A stretch of DNA of 64,000 nt from the NCBI RefSeq assembly GCF_017814945.1, contig NZ_JAGIPX010000024.1, forward strand, positions 1 to 64,000. Direction: 5' to 3'. Positions 47,338 to 55,889 of the stretch are shown here, in pieces. The notes under the pieces are model-generated. The model ran no database searches, was not told the origin of the DNA, and saw only the letters and a list, made by a program, of their open reading frames with translations. Numbering within the stretch: the first letter of the stretch is position 1; the number at the start of each line of letters is the position of its first letter. The position numbers were made by a program, and so were the translations under genes. This DNA comes from Paraburkholderia sp. LEh10 (GTDB lineage Bacteria; Pseudomonadota; Gammaproteobacteria; Burkholderiales; Burkholderiaceae).

Positions 47338-48801
47338 ATGAAACAGCACAGGTCTCGCCAGTCGGGCGGGAGGACGGGCAACCTGGACACGGTCTTTTCA
47401 CACAGCGTGCGCGCGGCGCTCCGAAGCCGCCGCCGCATCTGGAAGACGGCGACACTCGCCGCGGCGTTCTCGGTGTTCGCGCTATATCTCGCGTGGCTCG
47501 AAGCGTACGACGCGCAGCCGCATCACAACGACGAGTCGCCGCTTGCCGAAGCCGTCGCGCAAGGCGCGGCGTCTGCGGGCCGGGCGGCGGGACCGGGGCC
47601 CGATCTCGTCAAGCGCGGCGCGTACCTCGCGCGCGCGGGCGACTGCGTCGCTTGCCATACATCCGACAAGGGACGCCCGTTTGCGGGCGGACGCGCGCTC
47701 AGCACGCCTTTCGGCACGATCTACACGCCGAACATCACACCCGACCCGGACACGGGCATCGGCCGCTGGACGGACACCGACTTCATGCACGCAATGCACG
47801 AAGGCATCGGCAAGGAAGGCGAGCGGCTCTATCCGGCGTTCCCGTATGTCGAGTACACGAAAGTCACCGATCAGGACGTGCAGGCGATCCGCGCGTACCT
47901 GAACACGGTCGTGCCCGTGCACTACACGCCGCCGTCGAACAATCTGAGCTTTCCATTCAACCAGCGCTGGCTGATGTTCTTCTGGAACCTGTTCAACTTC
48001 GATGAAGGGCGCTTCGTGCCGGAGCCGAAGCAAAGCGCCGAATGGAATCGCGGCGCGTATCTGGTCGAAGGGCTTGCGCACTGTGGGGAATGCCACACGC
48101 CGCGCAACTTCACGCAAGGGCTCAAGACGAACGAACCTTTCTCAGGCGCGATCCAGGCCGGCTGGCACGCGTACAACATCACGCCGCACAGGACGAGCGG
48201 GATCGGCAAGTGGACCGATCAGGACGTGATCGGCTATCTGTCGACGGGCGTCGCGCACGGACGCGCGAATGCGGCGGGACCGATGGCCGAAGTGGTCGAG
48301 GACAGCACTCAGTATCTGAACCGCGAAGACCTGCGTTCGATCGCAACCTACCTGCGCTCGCTCGAGCCGATCGACAGGGGCGAAGCGAGGCCGCGCACCG
48401 AATGGGGCGCGCCCGCGAGCGATGTGGTTGCATGGCGCGGCACCCGCATAGACGGCGTGAACGGCGGGCAACTGTTCGTCGCGAACTGCGCGAGCTGCCA
48501 CCACTGGACGGGCGAGGGCATCGGCGCGAGCGCGCCCGGCGCGAGCGCGCCCGGCGCGTATCCTTCGCTGATCCATAACAGCGTCTCGGGCGCGAGCGAC
48601 GCGAACAATCTGGCGATGGTGATCCTGCACGGGGTCAGCCGCACCACGAAAGACGCCGATGTCCTGATGCCCGCGTTCGGCCGCGAACTGAACGACGAGC
48701 AGGTCGCGGCCGTCACGAACTACGTGACGAAACAGTTCGGCAATCCGCAATCGACGGTGAGCGCCGAGCAGGTCGGCAGGCTGCGCGCGACGGCGCAGTG
48801 A
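47338..48801 (+). CDS. Tri-heme cytochrome c subunit of the sugar dehydrogenase
   Basis: The 487-residue protein starts 23 bases after the GMC gene with GGAG upstream. A membrane anchor or uncleaved signal (TLAAAFSVFALYLAWLEAY) is near residues 40-58. Three CxxCH heme sites follow: CVACH (about residue 103), CGECH (about residue 247) and CASCH (about residue 385). Each is within a cytochrome c domain. This subunit takes electrons from the [3Fe-4S] cluster of the catalytic subunit and passes them to the respiratory chain. A repeat GASAPGASAPGAY after the third heme is a small tandem duplication. Confidence 0.94.
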   Translation: MKQHRSRQSGGRTGNLDTVFSHSVRAALRSRRRIWKTATLAAAFSVFALYLAWLEAYDAQPHHNDESPLAEAVAQGAASAGRAAGPGPDLVKRGAYLARAGDCVACHTSDKGRPFAGGRALSTPFGTIYTPNITPDPDTGIGRWTDTDFMHAMHEGIGKEGERLYPAFPYVEYTKVTDQDVQAIRAYLNTVVPVHYTPPSNNLSFPFNQRWLMFFWNLFNFDEGRFVPEPKQSAEWNRGAYLVEGLAHCGECHTPRNFTQGLKTNEPFSGAIQAGWHAYNITPHRTSGIGKWTDQDVIGYLSTGVAHGRANAAGPMAEVVEDSTQYLNREDLRSIATYLRSLEPIDRGEARPRTEWGAPASDVVAWRGTRIDGVNGGQLFVANCASCHHWTGEGIGASAPGASAPGAYPSLIHNSVSGASDANNLAMVILHGVSRTTKDADVLMPAFGRELNDEQVAAVTNYVTKQFGNPQSTVSAEQVGRLRATAQ

Positions 48802-48960
48802 CGCCACGCGCGCCCGGCGCCCGGGCGATCGTGTGCATCGCGCATATATTGCGCGCCGGGCATCAGACGCCGTCGGCGCCGCGCGAATCCCGCTGAAGAT
48901 AATCGCGCGAACGCGAGATGCCGCGCATACGGGCTTGCTCGCTCGCACTATCATGCAGTA

Positions 48961-49698
48961 ATGGATTCCACACTTGTCACCGTCGTCCAACATCATCCCG
49001 TCAACCGCACCGGACGCGATTTCGTCGTCGGCGACCTGCACGGCTGCGTCGATGCGCTGCGTTTCCTGTTGCGCGAGATCGAGTTCGATCCGTCGCGAGA
49101 CCGGCTGTTTTCGGTCGGCGATCTGGTCGATCGCGGCACGCAGTCGGAGGAGGCGCTGGCGCTGCTCGACAAGCCCTGGTTTCATGCCGTGCTCGGCAAT
49201 CACGAGGACACGCTTTGCGGCGTCGCTGAAGGGAAGCTGAAGCGGCAGTGGTGGTACGGCATCGGCGGCGTGTGGAGCGCTGAACTGTCGATCGAAAAGC
49301 TGAGCGTCTACGCGCAGCGTCTGCGCACGCTGCCGCTCGTGCGCGTGATCGGCTCGGGCAGCGAGCGATTCAATGTGCTGCACGCGGAGTTTCTCGGCAC
49401 CGACGCCGAACTCGACGCAGACAACTTCTCCGACGAAGTCCGTCAGCAATTGCTGTGGGGCCGCAGCCTTGCGATGGGCACGGGCGACCCGCTGTGTCAG
49501 CGGGGCCTGTCGCTGACGTATTGCGGCCATACGCCCGTGCGCGAGGTGCAGCAGTTCGGCGCGCAGATGTTCATCGATACGGGCGCGTTCGGGCCGGGCG
49601 GCAAGCTGACGGTCGTCGAGGCGCGTACGACGAAGCGCTGGTCGGTGACGAACGAGATCGCGCGCTCCGTCGGGGCTTCGGCGATGGCGCTGCCGTAA
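48961..49698 (+). CDS. Metallophosphoesterase (serine/threonine phosphatase-like)
   Basis: The 245-residue cytoplasmic protein has the full calcineurin-like metal set: FVVGDLHGCVDAL (about residue 22), FSVGDLVDRGTQSEE (about residue 52), VLGNHEDTL (about residue 80), a later HAEFLG and CGHTPVRE. It resembles lambda-phage-type protein phosphatases (PrpA/PrpB). The 158 bases upstream contain GC-rich dyads but no recognised promoter. It converges on the RES toxin gene 54 bases away. Confidence 0.92.
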   Translation: MDSTLVTVVQHHPVNRTGRDFVVGDLHGCVDALRFLLREIEFDPSRDRLFSVGDLVDRGTQSEEALALLDKPWFHAVLGNHEDTLCGVAEGKLKRQWWYGIGGVWSAELSIEKLSVYAQRLRTLPLVRVIGSGSERFNVLHAEFLGTDAELDADNFSDEVRQQLLWGRSLAMGTGDPLCQRGLSLTYCGHTPVREVQQFGAQMFIDTGAFGPGGKLTVVEARTTKRWSVTNEIARSVGASAMALP

Positions 49699-49752
49699 GC
49701 ATTGCCCCGCAGCGCATCGCCCGAAGCGTCGCTGGAATGGTCATCCGAAGCG

Positions 49753-50454
49753 TCACACGACCCGGTTCAGCTCGAAGACCATGTCGACGGCGCGGCCGTT
49801 CCAGTTGTATTCGAGATACGCGGCGTGATGACAGTCGCGCAGCAGCGTCGTCTTGAACGCGGCGAGGCATTCGCCCGCCGCATCCCGCACCGACGGATAC
49901 ACGATGCCCGGCACGCCCGCCTCGCGTGCCGCGCGGCCGAGCGCCTGGCCCGGCGCGTAGTCGTTCGGCGACAGCACGGAAGGATCGACCGCGCCGTCGC
50001 CGCGCAGATCGACGACGTCGCCTTGCGCGATCACCGTGTATAGCCGCATCTGCTGGCGTATCGGCGGCTCCTGTGTCGCGGCGAGAAAGAGTCCCGAGTG
50101 ATAGCGCGTCTCGGCGATCGCGGTTTCGCGTGACCGCGCGCAGTAGAACACGCCGTACGTGCCGTCCGAGAAGCGGCTGCCTTGCGGATTCAGATGCGTG
50201 AGCGCGGCCATGATCGGCCCATAGCCGGGGCCGAAGCGCCGCTCGTCGCGCGGCACGAGATCGAGATCGCCGATTTCGGTGCGGATGCGGTCGTTGGTCA
50301 TTGCTTCGAGCGCGTAGAGTGCTTCGAAATCTTCGGGTGAGGCGACGCGGTCGAACAGATTGACGGCGGGATAGCGCGTGGGAATCACGCGATACGCAGG
50401 CGTCCACGCGAGCGGTGCCGCGCGCCAGCCGTCTTGCCATTGTGGTTCAGTCAC
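49753..50454 (-). CDS. RES-domain toxin
   Basis: The 233-residue product starts at GTG 50454, overlapping the antitoxin stop as GTGA. RES toxins are named for conserved Arg, Glu and Ser. Here the blocks are AYRVIPTRYPAVNLFDR, GSRFSDGTYGVFYCARSRET (Arg and Ser candidates), TAIAETRYHSG (Glu candidate) and ECLAAFKTTLLRDCHHAAYL. Known members (MbcT, ParT) degrade or transfer from NAD+. The downstream position of the toxin after a Xre/MbcA-type antitoxin is the normal order. The frame is open for another 150 codons upstream only because it runs across the antitoxin gene. Confidence 0.9.
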   Translation of the reverse strand: MTEPQWQDGWRAAPLAWTPAYRVIPTRYPAVNLFDRVASPEDFEALYALEAMTNDRIRTEIGDLDLVPRDERRFGPGYGPIMAALTHLNPQGSRFSDGTYGVFYCARSRETAIAETRYHSGLFLAATQEPPIRQQMRLYTVIAQGDVVDLRGDGAVDPSVLSPNDYAPGQALGRAAREAGVPGIVYPSVRDAAGECLAAFKTTLLRDCHHAAYLEYNWNGRAVDMVFELNRVV

Positions 50455-50888
50455 GCCCAGCCGCCTCGCATTGCATCGAGATACTGCCGCACGGCGACGA
50501 GGTCGCTGATGTTGCCGGCCAGCATACGGTCGAGCGCGCGGCGGCCCCCGAACGGCGGCGCGCTGTTGGGGCGCTTGATCCACGCGTCGGCGGCGGCGGG
50601 CTGCGGCAGAAGGATCTGCAGCGCCTTGTAGATACCGAGCAGAAGAGAAAGACGCTCCAGCGTGTCGCGGCCAAGGCGCGCTGTTTGCGGCTTTTGCTTC
50701 CAGTTGAACAACGTCGAGCGGCCGGGCGAGCCGAGCAGGATGATTTGCTCTTCCGTGCTCAGGTCCCAGGCGCTGGCGATTTTGAAGAACGCGCGCAGGC
50801 CGGCGGCGGACATGTCCGCGACGGAAGGTTCGGCGGGCGGTCGTCGGAGCCGTCGTTCGGCGCTCGAAAGATGCGCGGCAGAAGACAT
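50451..50888 (-). CDS. Xre/MbcA/ParS-type antitoxin
   Basis: The 145-residue product has an N-terminal helix-turn-helix region (residues ~25-80, FFKIASAWDLSTEEQIILLG and TLFNWKQKP) and the C-terminal MbcA/ParS toxin-binding part (LLLGIYKALQILLPQPAAAD, WIKRPNSAPPFGGRRALDRM). The tail SDLVAVRQYLDAMRGGW is the usual antitoxin end that docks in the RES active site. It starts nine or ten bases after an AGGAC-like ribosome-binding site. The gene overlaps the toxin by four bases. An AT-rich palindrome lies just upstream. Confidence 0.92.
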   Translation of the reverse strand: MSSAAHLSSAERRLRRPPAEPSVADMSAAGLRAFFKIASAWDLSTEEQIILLGSPGRSTLFNWKQKPQTARLGRDTLERLSLLLGIYKALQILLPQPAAADAWIKRPNSAPPFGGRRALDRMLAGNISDLVAVRQYLDAMRGGWA

Positions 50889-50927
50889 GATTGGAGTCCT
50901 GAGTTGAACTTTTTATCAATGTTAGTC

Positions 50928-50944
50928 TATATATGGATTATAGC
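50928..50944 (-). promoter_or_regulatory. Promoter/operator of the toxin-antitoxin pair
   Basis: On the minus strand a perfect TATAAT (50937-50942) lies inside CTATA-N7-TATAG, a short inverted repeat, in a notably AT-rich patch. It sits ~40 bases upstream of the antitoxin ATG. Autorepression by the antitoxin complex at this dyad is an inference from family behaviour. Confidence 0.6.
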
Positions 50945-51018
50945 AAGGCGGCCCGTATGATTCGCGCGTCTAAATGTGTGCGCGGAGAAGGCCGTGTCGT
51001 TCGATTGGAGGGTTTGGA

Positions 51019-51389
51019 TGGCGGGATTGCCGTGCATGTCGATGGCCGGCCGCGCACGCCGAGTACAAGGAAGTCTGGAATCCGCCCGAGGCCGCGCAAG
51101 GCGTCAAGCACTCGAAGCATGCCGCGCCCGTTGATTCGGGCGCAGCGAACAGTGCGCATCGCGATAAAGTCGCGCCGAAGGTGAAGGTGACGCTGAAGCC
51201 CAAGGCGTCGCCGGAGAAAAAGGCGAGCGGCGCGGCGATCAAAACGGCGCGCGCTTCGGCGGCTCCCCGCAAGGCGGCGCTCGCGAAACCCGCCGCCGCT
51301 TCCGTCAAGCCCGCCGCGCCAGACAGCCGGCGCTTCAGGCCGGCAACGCATCGACGCCGCGTGAACTGCCGCCGATCATTGGGCGCTGA
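51019..51389 (+). pseudogene. Frameshifted remnant of a small secreted Ala/Lys/Pro-rich protein
   Basis: GGAGG lies six bases before an ATG at 51019, which opens MAGLPCMSMAGRA and then runs out of frame to an early stop. One frame away, the sequence continues as a mature protein after a signal-peptidase-like site: AHAEYKEVWNPPEAAQG, then KVAPKVKVTLKPKASPEKKA. A second shift near 51325 gives a plausible C-terminus, LQAGNASTPRELPPIIGR, ending at 51389 within the tail of the convergent LysR gene. This suggests at least two frameshifts in a former exported protein. The family is unknown to me. Low complexity makes frame assignment uncertain, and an intact gene in the 50974-51498 frame cannot be excluded. 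Confidence 0.42.
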
Positions 51390-52227
51390 GCCCGTTCGTC
51401 ACGAGCCGCAACGAATCCGCCGAGCGCGCGTCCCGCACACGCGAATGCAGTGTCACGCGCGACTCCGGCAGCGGCGGCAAGCCGAGCCGCACGCCTGAAT
51501 CGACAAGGCCGCGCGGCGCGACCCGCCGCGCGAGCGGCGACACGGCGAGCCCCGCCGCCGCCGCCGCGCCGACCGCGAGCACCCCGCCGCCGACAAACGC
51601 CTCGCGCCAGGCGATGCCCGCGCGGTCGAGCGTGCGCACCGCAATCGAGCGCACGTTGCAGGGCGCGGCGAGCAGCGCGAGCGGCAGCGGCTCGCCGGCG
51701 CGCGGCTGCCATTCGGGTGTCGAAAGCCACGACAGCGGCTCGGTGAAGAGCAACTGGGCATCGTCGCGCGGTATGTCGTCGGGCTCGGCGCGCACGATCA
51801 CGGCGTCGAGCCGCCGTTCGTCGAACTGCTGCAATAGCGTCGCCGACAAGCCCATATGTAGCTCCAGCACGAGCCCCGGATCGTGCGCATTGACGCGCGC
51901 CAGCAGCGCCGCGAGATCGGTTCCCGCTACGTGCTCACTCAGACCCAGCACCAGACGCCGCTTGTCCTCCGTCAACGCGCCGAGTGCCCGGTCGTGCGCG
52001 CTCAACAGATCGCGTGCGCCTTCGACGAACGCTTGCCCATCCGCCGACAGCCGCACGACGCGGGGCGTGCGCTCCAGCAGATGCTTGCCCAGATGCGCTT
52101 CCAGCCGCTTCAGCTTGAGGCTGACGGCAGATTGCGTGGTGCCGAGCGCATCGGCGGCGCGGGTGAAGCTGCGCAGGTCGGCGACCAGCACAAAAGCGCG
52201 CACCGCGTCGAGGTCGAGCACTTTCAT
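51376..52227 (-). CDS. LysR-family transcriptional regulator
   Basis: The 283-residue product starts at ATG 52227 (MKVLDLDAVRAFVLVADLRS). The N-terminal winged helix-turn-helix carries SFTRAADALGTTQSAVSLKL (residues ~20-39) and HLGKHLLERTPRVVRLSADG. The C-terminal LysR substrate domain follows (residues ~90-283). It is divergent from a tautomerase gene with a 99-base gap, the classic arrangement for control of the neighbour and of itself. Nine in-frame codons upstream begin at a TTG and are less likely. Confidence 0.93.
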   Translation of the reverse strand: MKVLDLDAVRAFVLVADLRSFTRAADALGTTQSAVSLKLKRLEAHLGKHLLERTPRVVRLSADGQAFVEGARDLLSAHDRALGALTEDKRRLVLGLSEHVAGTDLAALLARVNAHDPGLVLELHMGLSATLLQQFDERRLDAVIVRAEPDDIPRDDAQLLFTEPLSWLSTPEWQPRAGEPLPLALLAAPCNVRSIAVRTLDRAGIAWREAFVGGGVLAVGAAAAAGLAVSPLARRVAPRGLVDSGVRLGLPPLPESRVTLHSRVRDARSADSLRLVTNGLSAQ

Positions 52228-52326
52228 TTCAGACGTAAATAGATGAAATATCAATACATGTCTGTTTATTATAGGTCGCGCGAACTACGCTGGATGCACT
52301 TTCTCTTCGATTCAAAGGAGTTCGCC

Positions 52327-52710
52327 ATGCCGTTCACCCGTATCGCAGTGCGAGCCGGCAAGCCGGCCGCGTATCGTCAAGCGCTCACGCAAGGCATCCA
52401 GCGCGCGCTGATCGCCACTTTCGACGTGCCCGACGACGACATCTTCATGCTCATCAACGAGTACGACGACAGCAACTTCGTTTATGGACGCAACTATCTC
52501 GGCATCACGCGCAGCGACGATCTCGTGATCATCCAGCTCACCGTGAGCAACACGCGCACCGTAGATCAGAAAAAGGCGCTCTACCAGCGCATCGCCGACA
52601 ATCTCGCCGAACACCCGGGCGTGCGCCGCGAGGACGTGTTCGTCAATCTCGTCGAAGTGCAGAAGGAGAACTGGTCGTTCGGCAACGGAATCGCGCAGTA
52701 CACGCGTTGA
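52327..52710 (+). CDS. Tautomerase-family protein (4-oxalocrotonate tautomerase-like)
   Basis: AAGGAG seven bases upstream fixes the ATG at 52327. The 127-residue product begins MPFTRIAVRAGKPAAYRQAL, so Pro is N-terminal after Met removal, as needed for catalysis in this superfamily. DDDIFMLINEYDDSNFVYGR and LVEVQKENWSFGNG are typical of the longer DUF1904/tautomerase-3-like members. The substrate is unknown. The LysR gene on the other strand is the likely regulator. Confidence 0.9.
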   Translation: MPFTRIAVRAGKPAAYRQALTQGIQRALIATFDVPDDDIFMLINEYDDSNFVYGRNYLGITRSDDLVIIQLTVSNTRTVDQKKALYQRIADNLAEHPGVRREDVFVNLVEVQKENWSFGNGIAQYTR

Positions 52711-52808
52711 GCGTGGCAGCGCGGCGGCTCGCGCGGGTTCTACGAAGGGATGCGTCGCTATAATGGCTCGCACCCTTCACCGCCTGTTGTTCGGCGCACA
52801 CGCGAGCC

Positions 52809-53639
52809 ATGACCACCGACCACCACGACATTTCACCTGATGCTCTACAGATTGGCGGTTCCGTCTGGTTCCGTGCGGGCGAACAGACGCTCGGTGGCGC
52901 GCATCGCATCGCGCTCCTCGCGGCGATCGGCGAAACGGGCTCGATCACGGGCGCGGCGAAAGCCGTCGGCATGAGCTACAAGGCCGCGTGGGACGCCGTC
53001 GACGCGATGAACAACCTGGCCGGCGAGACGCTCGTCATTCGTTCGACGGGCGGCAAGGGCGGCGGCGGCACGATGCTCACGCCGCGCGCGCTGGCGCTGA
53101 TCGATACGTTTCGCGCGATCGAGCGCGAGCACCGGCTATTTCTGGAGCGCGCGGGTCAGGCGATTGCCGGATTCTCCGATGACTGGCAACTGATTGGCCG
53201 TATCGGCATGAAGACGAGCGCGCGCAACCAGATGTACGGCAAGGTCAGCGCGATCACGCGCGGCACCGTCAACGACGAGATTTCGCTCACGCTGCCGGGC
53301 GGGCATTGCGTCGTCGCCATCGTCACGCATGAAAGCACCGAGACGCTCGGGCTTGCCGTGGGCGCGCAGGCGGTGGCGCTCGTCAAGGCGTCGTCGGTGC
53401 TGCTCGTCGCCGATGACGGCACCGCGGACAGGCTGTCGACGCGCAATCGCCTGCGCGGAAAGGTGTCGGCGGTGCATCGCGGGGCGGTCAATGCCGAGGT
53501 GTCGCTGACGCTCGACGGCGGCGCAGTCGTGACGGCCGTCGTCACCAACGAGAGCCTCGCTGCGCTAGCGGTCGAGGAGGGGCAGGCGCTCGTGGCTGCG
53601 TTCAAGGCGTCGAGCGTGATTGTCGGCGTGACCGCGTGA
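52809..53639 (+). CDS. modE: Molybdate-responsive regulator with two Mop domains
   Basis: The 276-residue product has an N-terminal winged helix-turn-helix (GSITGAAKAVGMSYKAAWDA, about residues 43-62, and STGGKGGGGTMLTPRA) and two tandem TOBE/Mop domains that bind molybdate: RNQMYGKVSAITRGTVNDEI (about residue 138) and RNRLRGKVSAVHRGAVNAEV (about residue 213). ModE with molybdate represses molybdate uptake. It is convergent with modC, 23 bases apart, rather than divergent from modA as in E. coli. A candidate operator lies upstream of modA. Confidence 0.95.
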   Translation: MTTDHHDISPDALQIGGSVWFRAGEQTLGGAHRIALLAAIGETGSITGAAKAVGMSYKAAWDAVDAMNNLAGETLVIRSTGGKGGGGTMLTPRALALIDTFRAIEREHRLFLERAGQAIAGFSDDWQLIGRIGMKTSARNQMYGKVSAITRGTVNDEISLTLPGGHCVVAIVTHESTETLGLAVGAQAVALVKASSVLLVADDGTADRLSTRNRLRGKVSAVHRGAVNAEVSLTLDGGAVVTAVVTNESLAALAVEEGQALVAAFKASSVIVGVTA

Positions 53640-53662
53640 TGGTCCGGGGGCGACGCGGTCCG

Positions 53663-54364
53663 TTACGAAAACGTGCGCGCGTAGCCCGGATAGGGCGCGT
53701 GCTCGCGCACGCTGCCGTCGTACATCTGCACCACCTGGTCGCCGAATGCGGCGACATCGTCGGGATCATGCGTGATTAGCAGCATCGGAATGTCGAGGCG
53801 CGTCTGCAGATCGGACAGCTCGCGCCGCATGCGCTCGCGCAGCGCGTAATCGAGCGCGGAAAATGGCTCGTCCAGCAACAGCAGCCGTGGCTGCGCAACC
53901 AGCGCGCGCGCCAGCGCCACGCGTTGCTTCTGCCCGCCGGACAGTTGCATCGGGCGATGCCCGGCGACCTTCATCAGATCCAGCGCGTCGAGCCAGTAGT
54001 CGATCTGAGGGTGCGAATAACGCCGCCCCGGATTCAGCCAGCCCGCGTGCAGGCCGAAGCCGATGTTTTGCCGCACGTTCAGATGCGGGAATAGCGCGTA
54101 ATCCTGAAACAGATAAGCGAGGCGGCGCGCCTGCGGCTTCTGGTCGATGCCGCGTTCGCTGTCGAAAAGTGTGTCGCCGTGCAGCGTGATTCTGCCTGCG
54201 TCGGGGCGCAAGAGGCCGGCGATCGCCTGCAGCGTCAGGCTCTTGCCCGCGCCCGACGGCCCGAACAGCACCATGCGCTGCGCACTCGCAGTGAACGACA
54301 CGTCGAGCGTGAACTGGCGTTCGGCCGCGTGCAGGGTTTTGCGGATATCGACGGAAAGGGGCAT
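53663..54364 (-). CDS. modC: Molybdate ABC transporter ATP-binding protein, short form
   Basis: The 233-residue ATPase has Walker A (LFGPSGAGKSLTLQAIAG, about residues 33-50), the Q-loop (AYLFQDYALFPHLNVRQNIG), the signature LSGGQKQRVALARALV, Walker B (LLLLDEPFSALD) and the H-loop ITHDPDDV. It stops soon after, so it lacks the C-terminal Mop/TOBE domain of the ~350-residue E. coli ModC. It lies one base after modB. Molybdate sensing by a Mop domain would therefore fall to ModE alone. Confidence 0.95.
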   Translation of the reverse strand: MPLSVDIRKTLHAAERQFTLDVSFTASAQRMVLFGPSGAGKSLTLQAIAGLLRPDAGRITLHGDTLFDSERGIDQKPQARRLAYLFQDYALFPHLNVRQNIGFGLHAGWLNPGRRYSHPQIDYWLDALDLMKVAGHRPMQLSGGQKQRVALARALVAQPRLLLLDEPFSALDYALRERMRRELSDLQTRLDIPMLLITHDPDDVAAFGDQVVQMYDGSVREHAPYPGYARTFS

Positions 54365-54365
54365 G

Positions 54366-55040
54366 TCAGCGGGACGTCATCAGCGAATGTTGCGGCACGA
54401 GCCGGCCCGCGAGCAGCAGCACCACGACGCACGTCACCGAGGTGACGAGCACGAGGAAATTGGCCGTAGTGTCGTCGCCGGCCTGCACGGCGGCGTACAC
54501 GGCTACCGACAGCGTCTGCGTGCGGCCCGGAAGATTGCCCGCGATCATCAGCGTCGCGCCGAATTCGCCGAGCGCGCGGGCGAATGCAAGCAGCGCGCCG
54601 GCGAGAATGCCGCGCGATGCGAGCGGCAGCGTCACGCGAAAGAAGATCGCCGTTTCGTTCACGCCGAGCGTCCGCGCCGCGCGCTCGAGCTGCGGATCGA
54701 CCGATTCGAACGCCGCGCGCGCCGACTTCAGCACGAGCGGAAACGCGACGACCATCGACGCGACTACGGCACCCTGCCACGTGAACACCAACTGGATATC
54801 GCAGCGGTCGAGCCATGCGCCGACCACGCCGCGCCGGCCGAGCAGCACGAGCAGGTAATAGCCGAGCACCGTCGGCGGCATGACGAGCGGCAGTGTCAGC
54901 AGCGAGTCGATCACGTCGCGCGCGCCCGAGCGCCAGCGCGACAGGCCGAGGCCGAGCGCGACACCGAACACGATGTTCAGCGCGGTCGCCCAGCCTGCGA
55001 CCTTCAGCGACAGCAGCAGCGGAATCCAGGCGTGTTCCAT
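54366..55040 (-). CDS. modB: Molybdate ABC transporter permease
   Basis: The start at 55040 (MEHAWIPLLLSLKVAGWATA) gives 224 residues with five predicted membrane helices. The block ARALGEFGATLMIAGNLPGR is the EAA loop that docks with ModC. LLTLPLVMPPTVLGYYLLVL is a typical ModB segment. Upstream in-frame codons overlap modA and are not membrane-like. It follows modA by 34 bases. Confidence 0.95.
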   Translation of the reverse strand: MEHAWIPLLLSLKVAGWATALNIVFGVALGLGLSRWRSGARDVIDSLLTLPLVMPPTVLGYYLLVLLGRRGVVGAWLDRCDIQLVFTWQGAVVASMVVAFPLVLKSARAAFESVDPQLERAARTLGVNETAIFFRVTLPLASRGILAGALLAFARALGEFGATLMIAGNLPGRTQTLSVAVYAAVQAGDDTTANFLVLVTSVTCVVVLLLAGRLVPQHSLMTSR

Positions 55041-55074
55041 GGCGCTCGGCTTGGTGCGAGAGGGGCCGGCGCTC

Positions 55075-55854
55075 TCAATGCGCCGGCTTGAAGCCGTACT
55101 TCGCCAGCACGGCCTGACCCGCCGGCGACAGCACATACGCGATGAACGATTGCGCTTGGGCGGCGTGCCGGCTGCCTTCGACCTGAGCGATCGGGTAGGT
55201 GATCGGCGCGGTGGTGGGCACGGTCAGCGCGACCTTGACCCGGTCGGGCATCACGGCGGCGTCGGTGCCGAACACGAAGCCTGCGTCGACCTCGCCGCGC
55301 GACACGTAGTCGAGGCTCTGGCGCACGTTGGACGCGAGCACGCCCTTCGCGCTGACGGCATCCCACACGCCCGCAGCCTTCAGCGCGCCTTCCGTGTAGC
55401 GTCCCACGGGCACCGACGCAGGGTCGCCGTACGCGACGCGCTTCACGCTGGCCGTCGTCAGTTCGTTCAGGCTCGACGGCGGGAGCTTTTTGTCCGTCGG
55501 CACGATCAGCACCAGCGAGTTCGCCGCGAAGTCCTTGCGCGTGGACGGCACGACCACCTTTTGTTCGGCGGCCTTGTCCATCGCTTTCTGGTCGGCGGAA
55601 GCGAAGACGTCGGCGGGCGCGCCCTTCGCGATCTGCTGCATCAGCACGTCCGACGCGCCGAAGTTGAAGAGCAGTTTCGTGCCCGGATGATCCTTTTCGT
55701 ACGCGTCGCCGACCGCCTTGAACGCATTGGTCAGGCTCGCTGCGGCCGACACGACGATCTCGTCCGCGCGTGCCGGCGCGCTGACGACAAATGAAATCGC
55801 GCATGCGGCGAGCACGGCGGGTTTCCAGAAGTGGTTCATCGACGGAAGTGACAT
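55075..55854 (-). CDS. modA: Molybdate-binding periplasmic protein
   Basis: The 259-residue protein has a signal peptide (WKPAVLAACAISFVVSAPARA, cut near residue 30 and given in part as KPAVLAACAISFVVSAPARA) and the mature start DEIVVSAAASLTNAF. The oxyanion-binding serines of the family are in SAAASLTNAFKAVG and FNFGASDVLMQQIAKGAPAD. VPVGRYTEGALKAAGVWDAV and YVSRGEVDAGFVFGTDA are also typical. The first ATG (MSLPSMNHF) or the sixth codon may be used. A candidate ModE dyad lies 36-65 bases upstream. Confidence 0.96.
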   Translation of the reverse strand: MSLPSMNHFWKPAVLAACAISFVVSAPARADEIVVSAAASLTNAFKAVGDAYEKDHPGTKLLFNFGASDVLMQQIAKGAPADVFASADQKAMDKAAEQKVVVPSTRKDFAANSLVLIVPTDKKLPPSSLNELTTASVKRVAYGDPASVPVGRYTEGALKAAGVWDAVSAKGVLASNVRQSLDYVSRGEVDAGFVFGTDAAVMPDRVKVALTVPTTAPITYPIAQVEGSRHAAQAQSFIAYVLSPAGQAVLAKYGFKPAH

Positions 55855-55889
55855 GGCGGCGCGGGACTGGCAGGAACAGGAGTCGAAAA

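Noticed and set aside
49753..50919. 388-codon frame suggesting a fused antitoxin-toxin protein
   Set aside because: The upstream 155 codons are an out-of-frame reading of the antitoxin gene; the GTGA overlap and RES N-terminus at 50454 explain the locus better.
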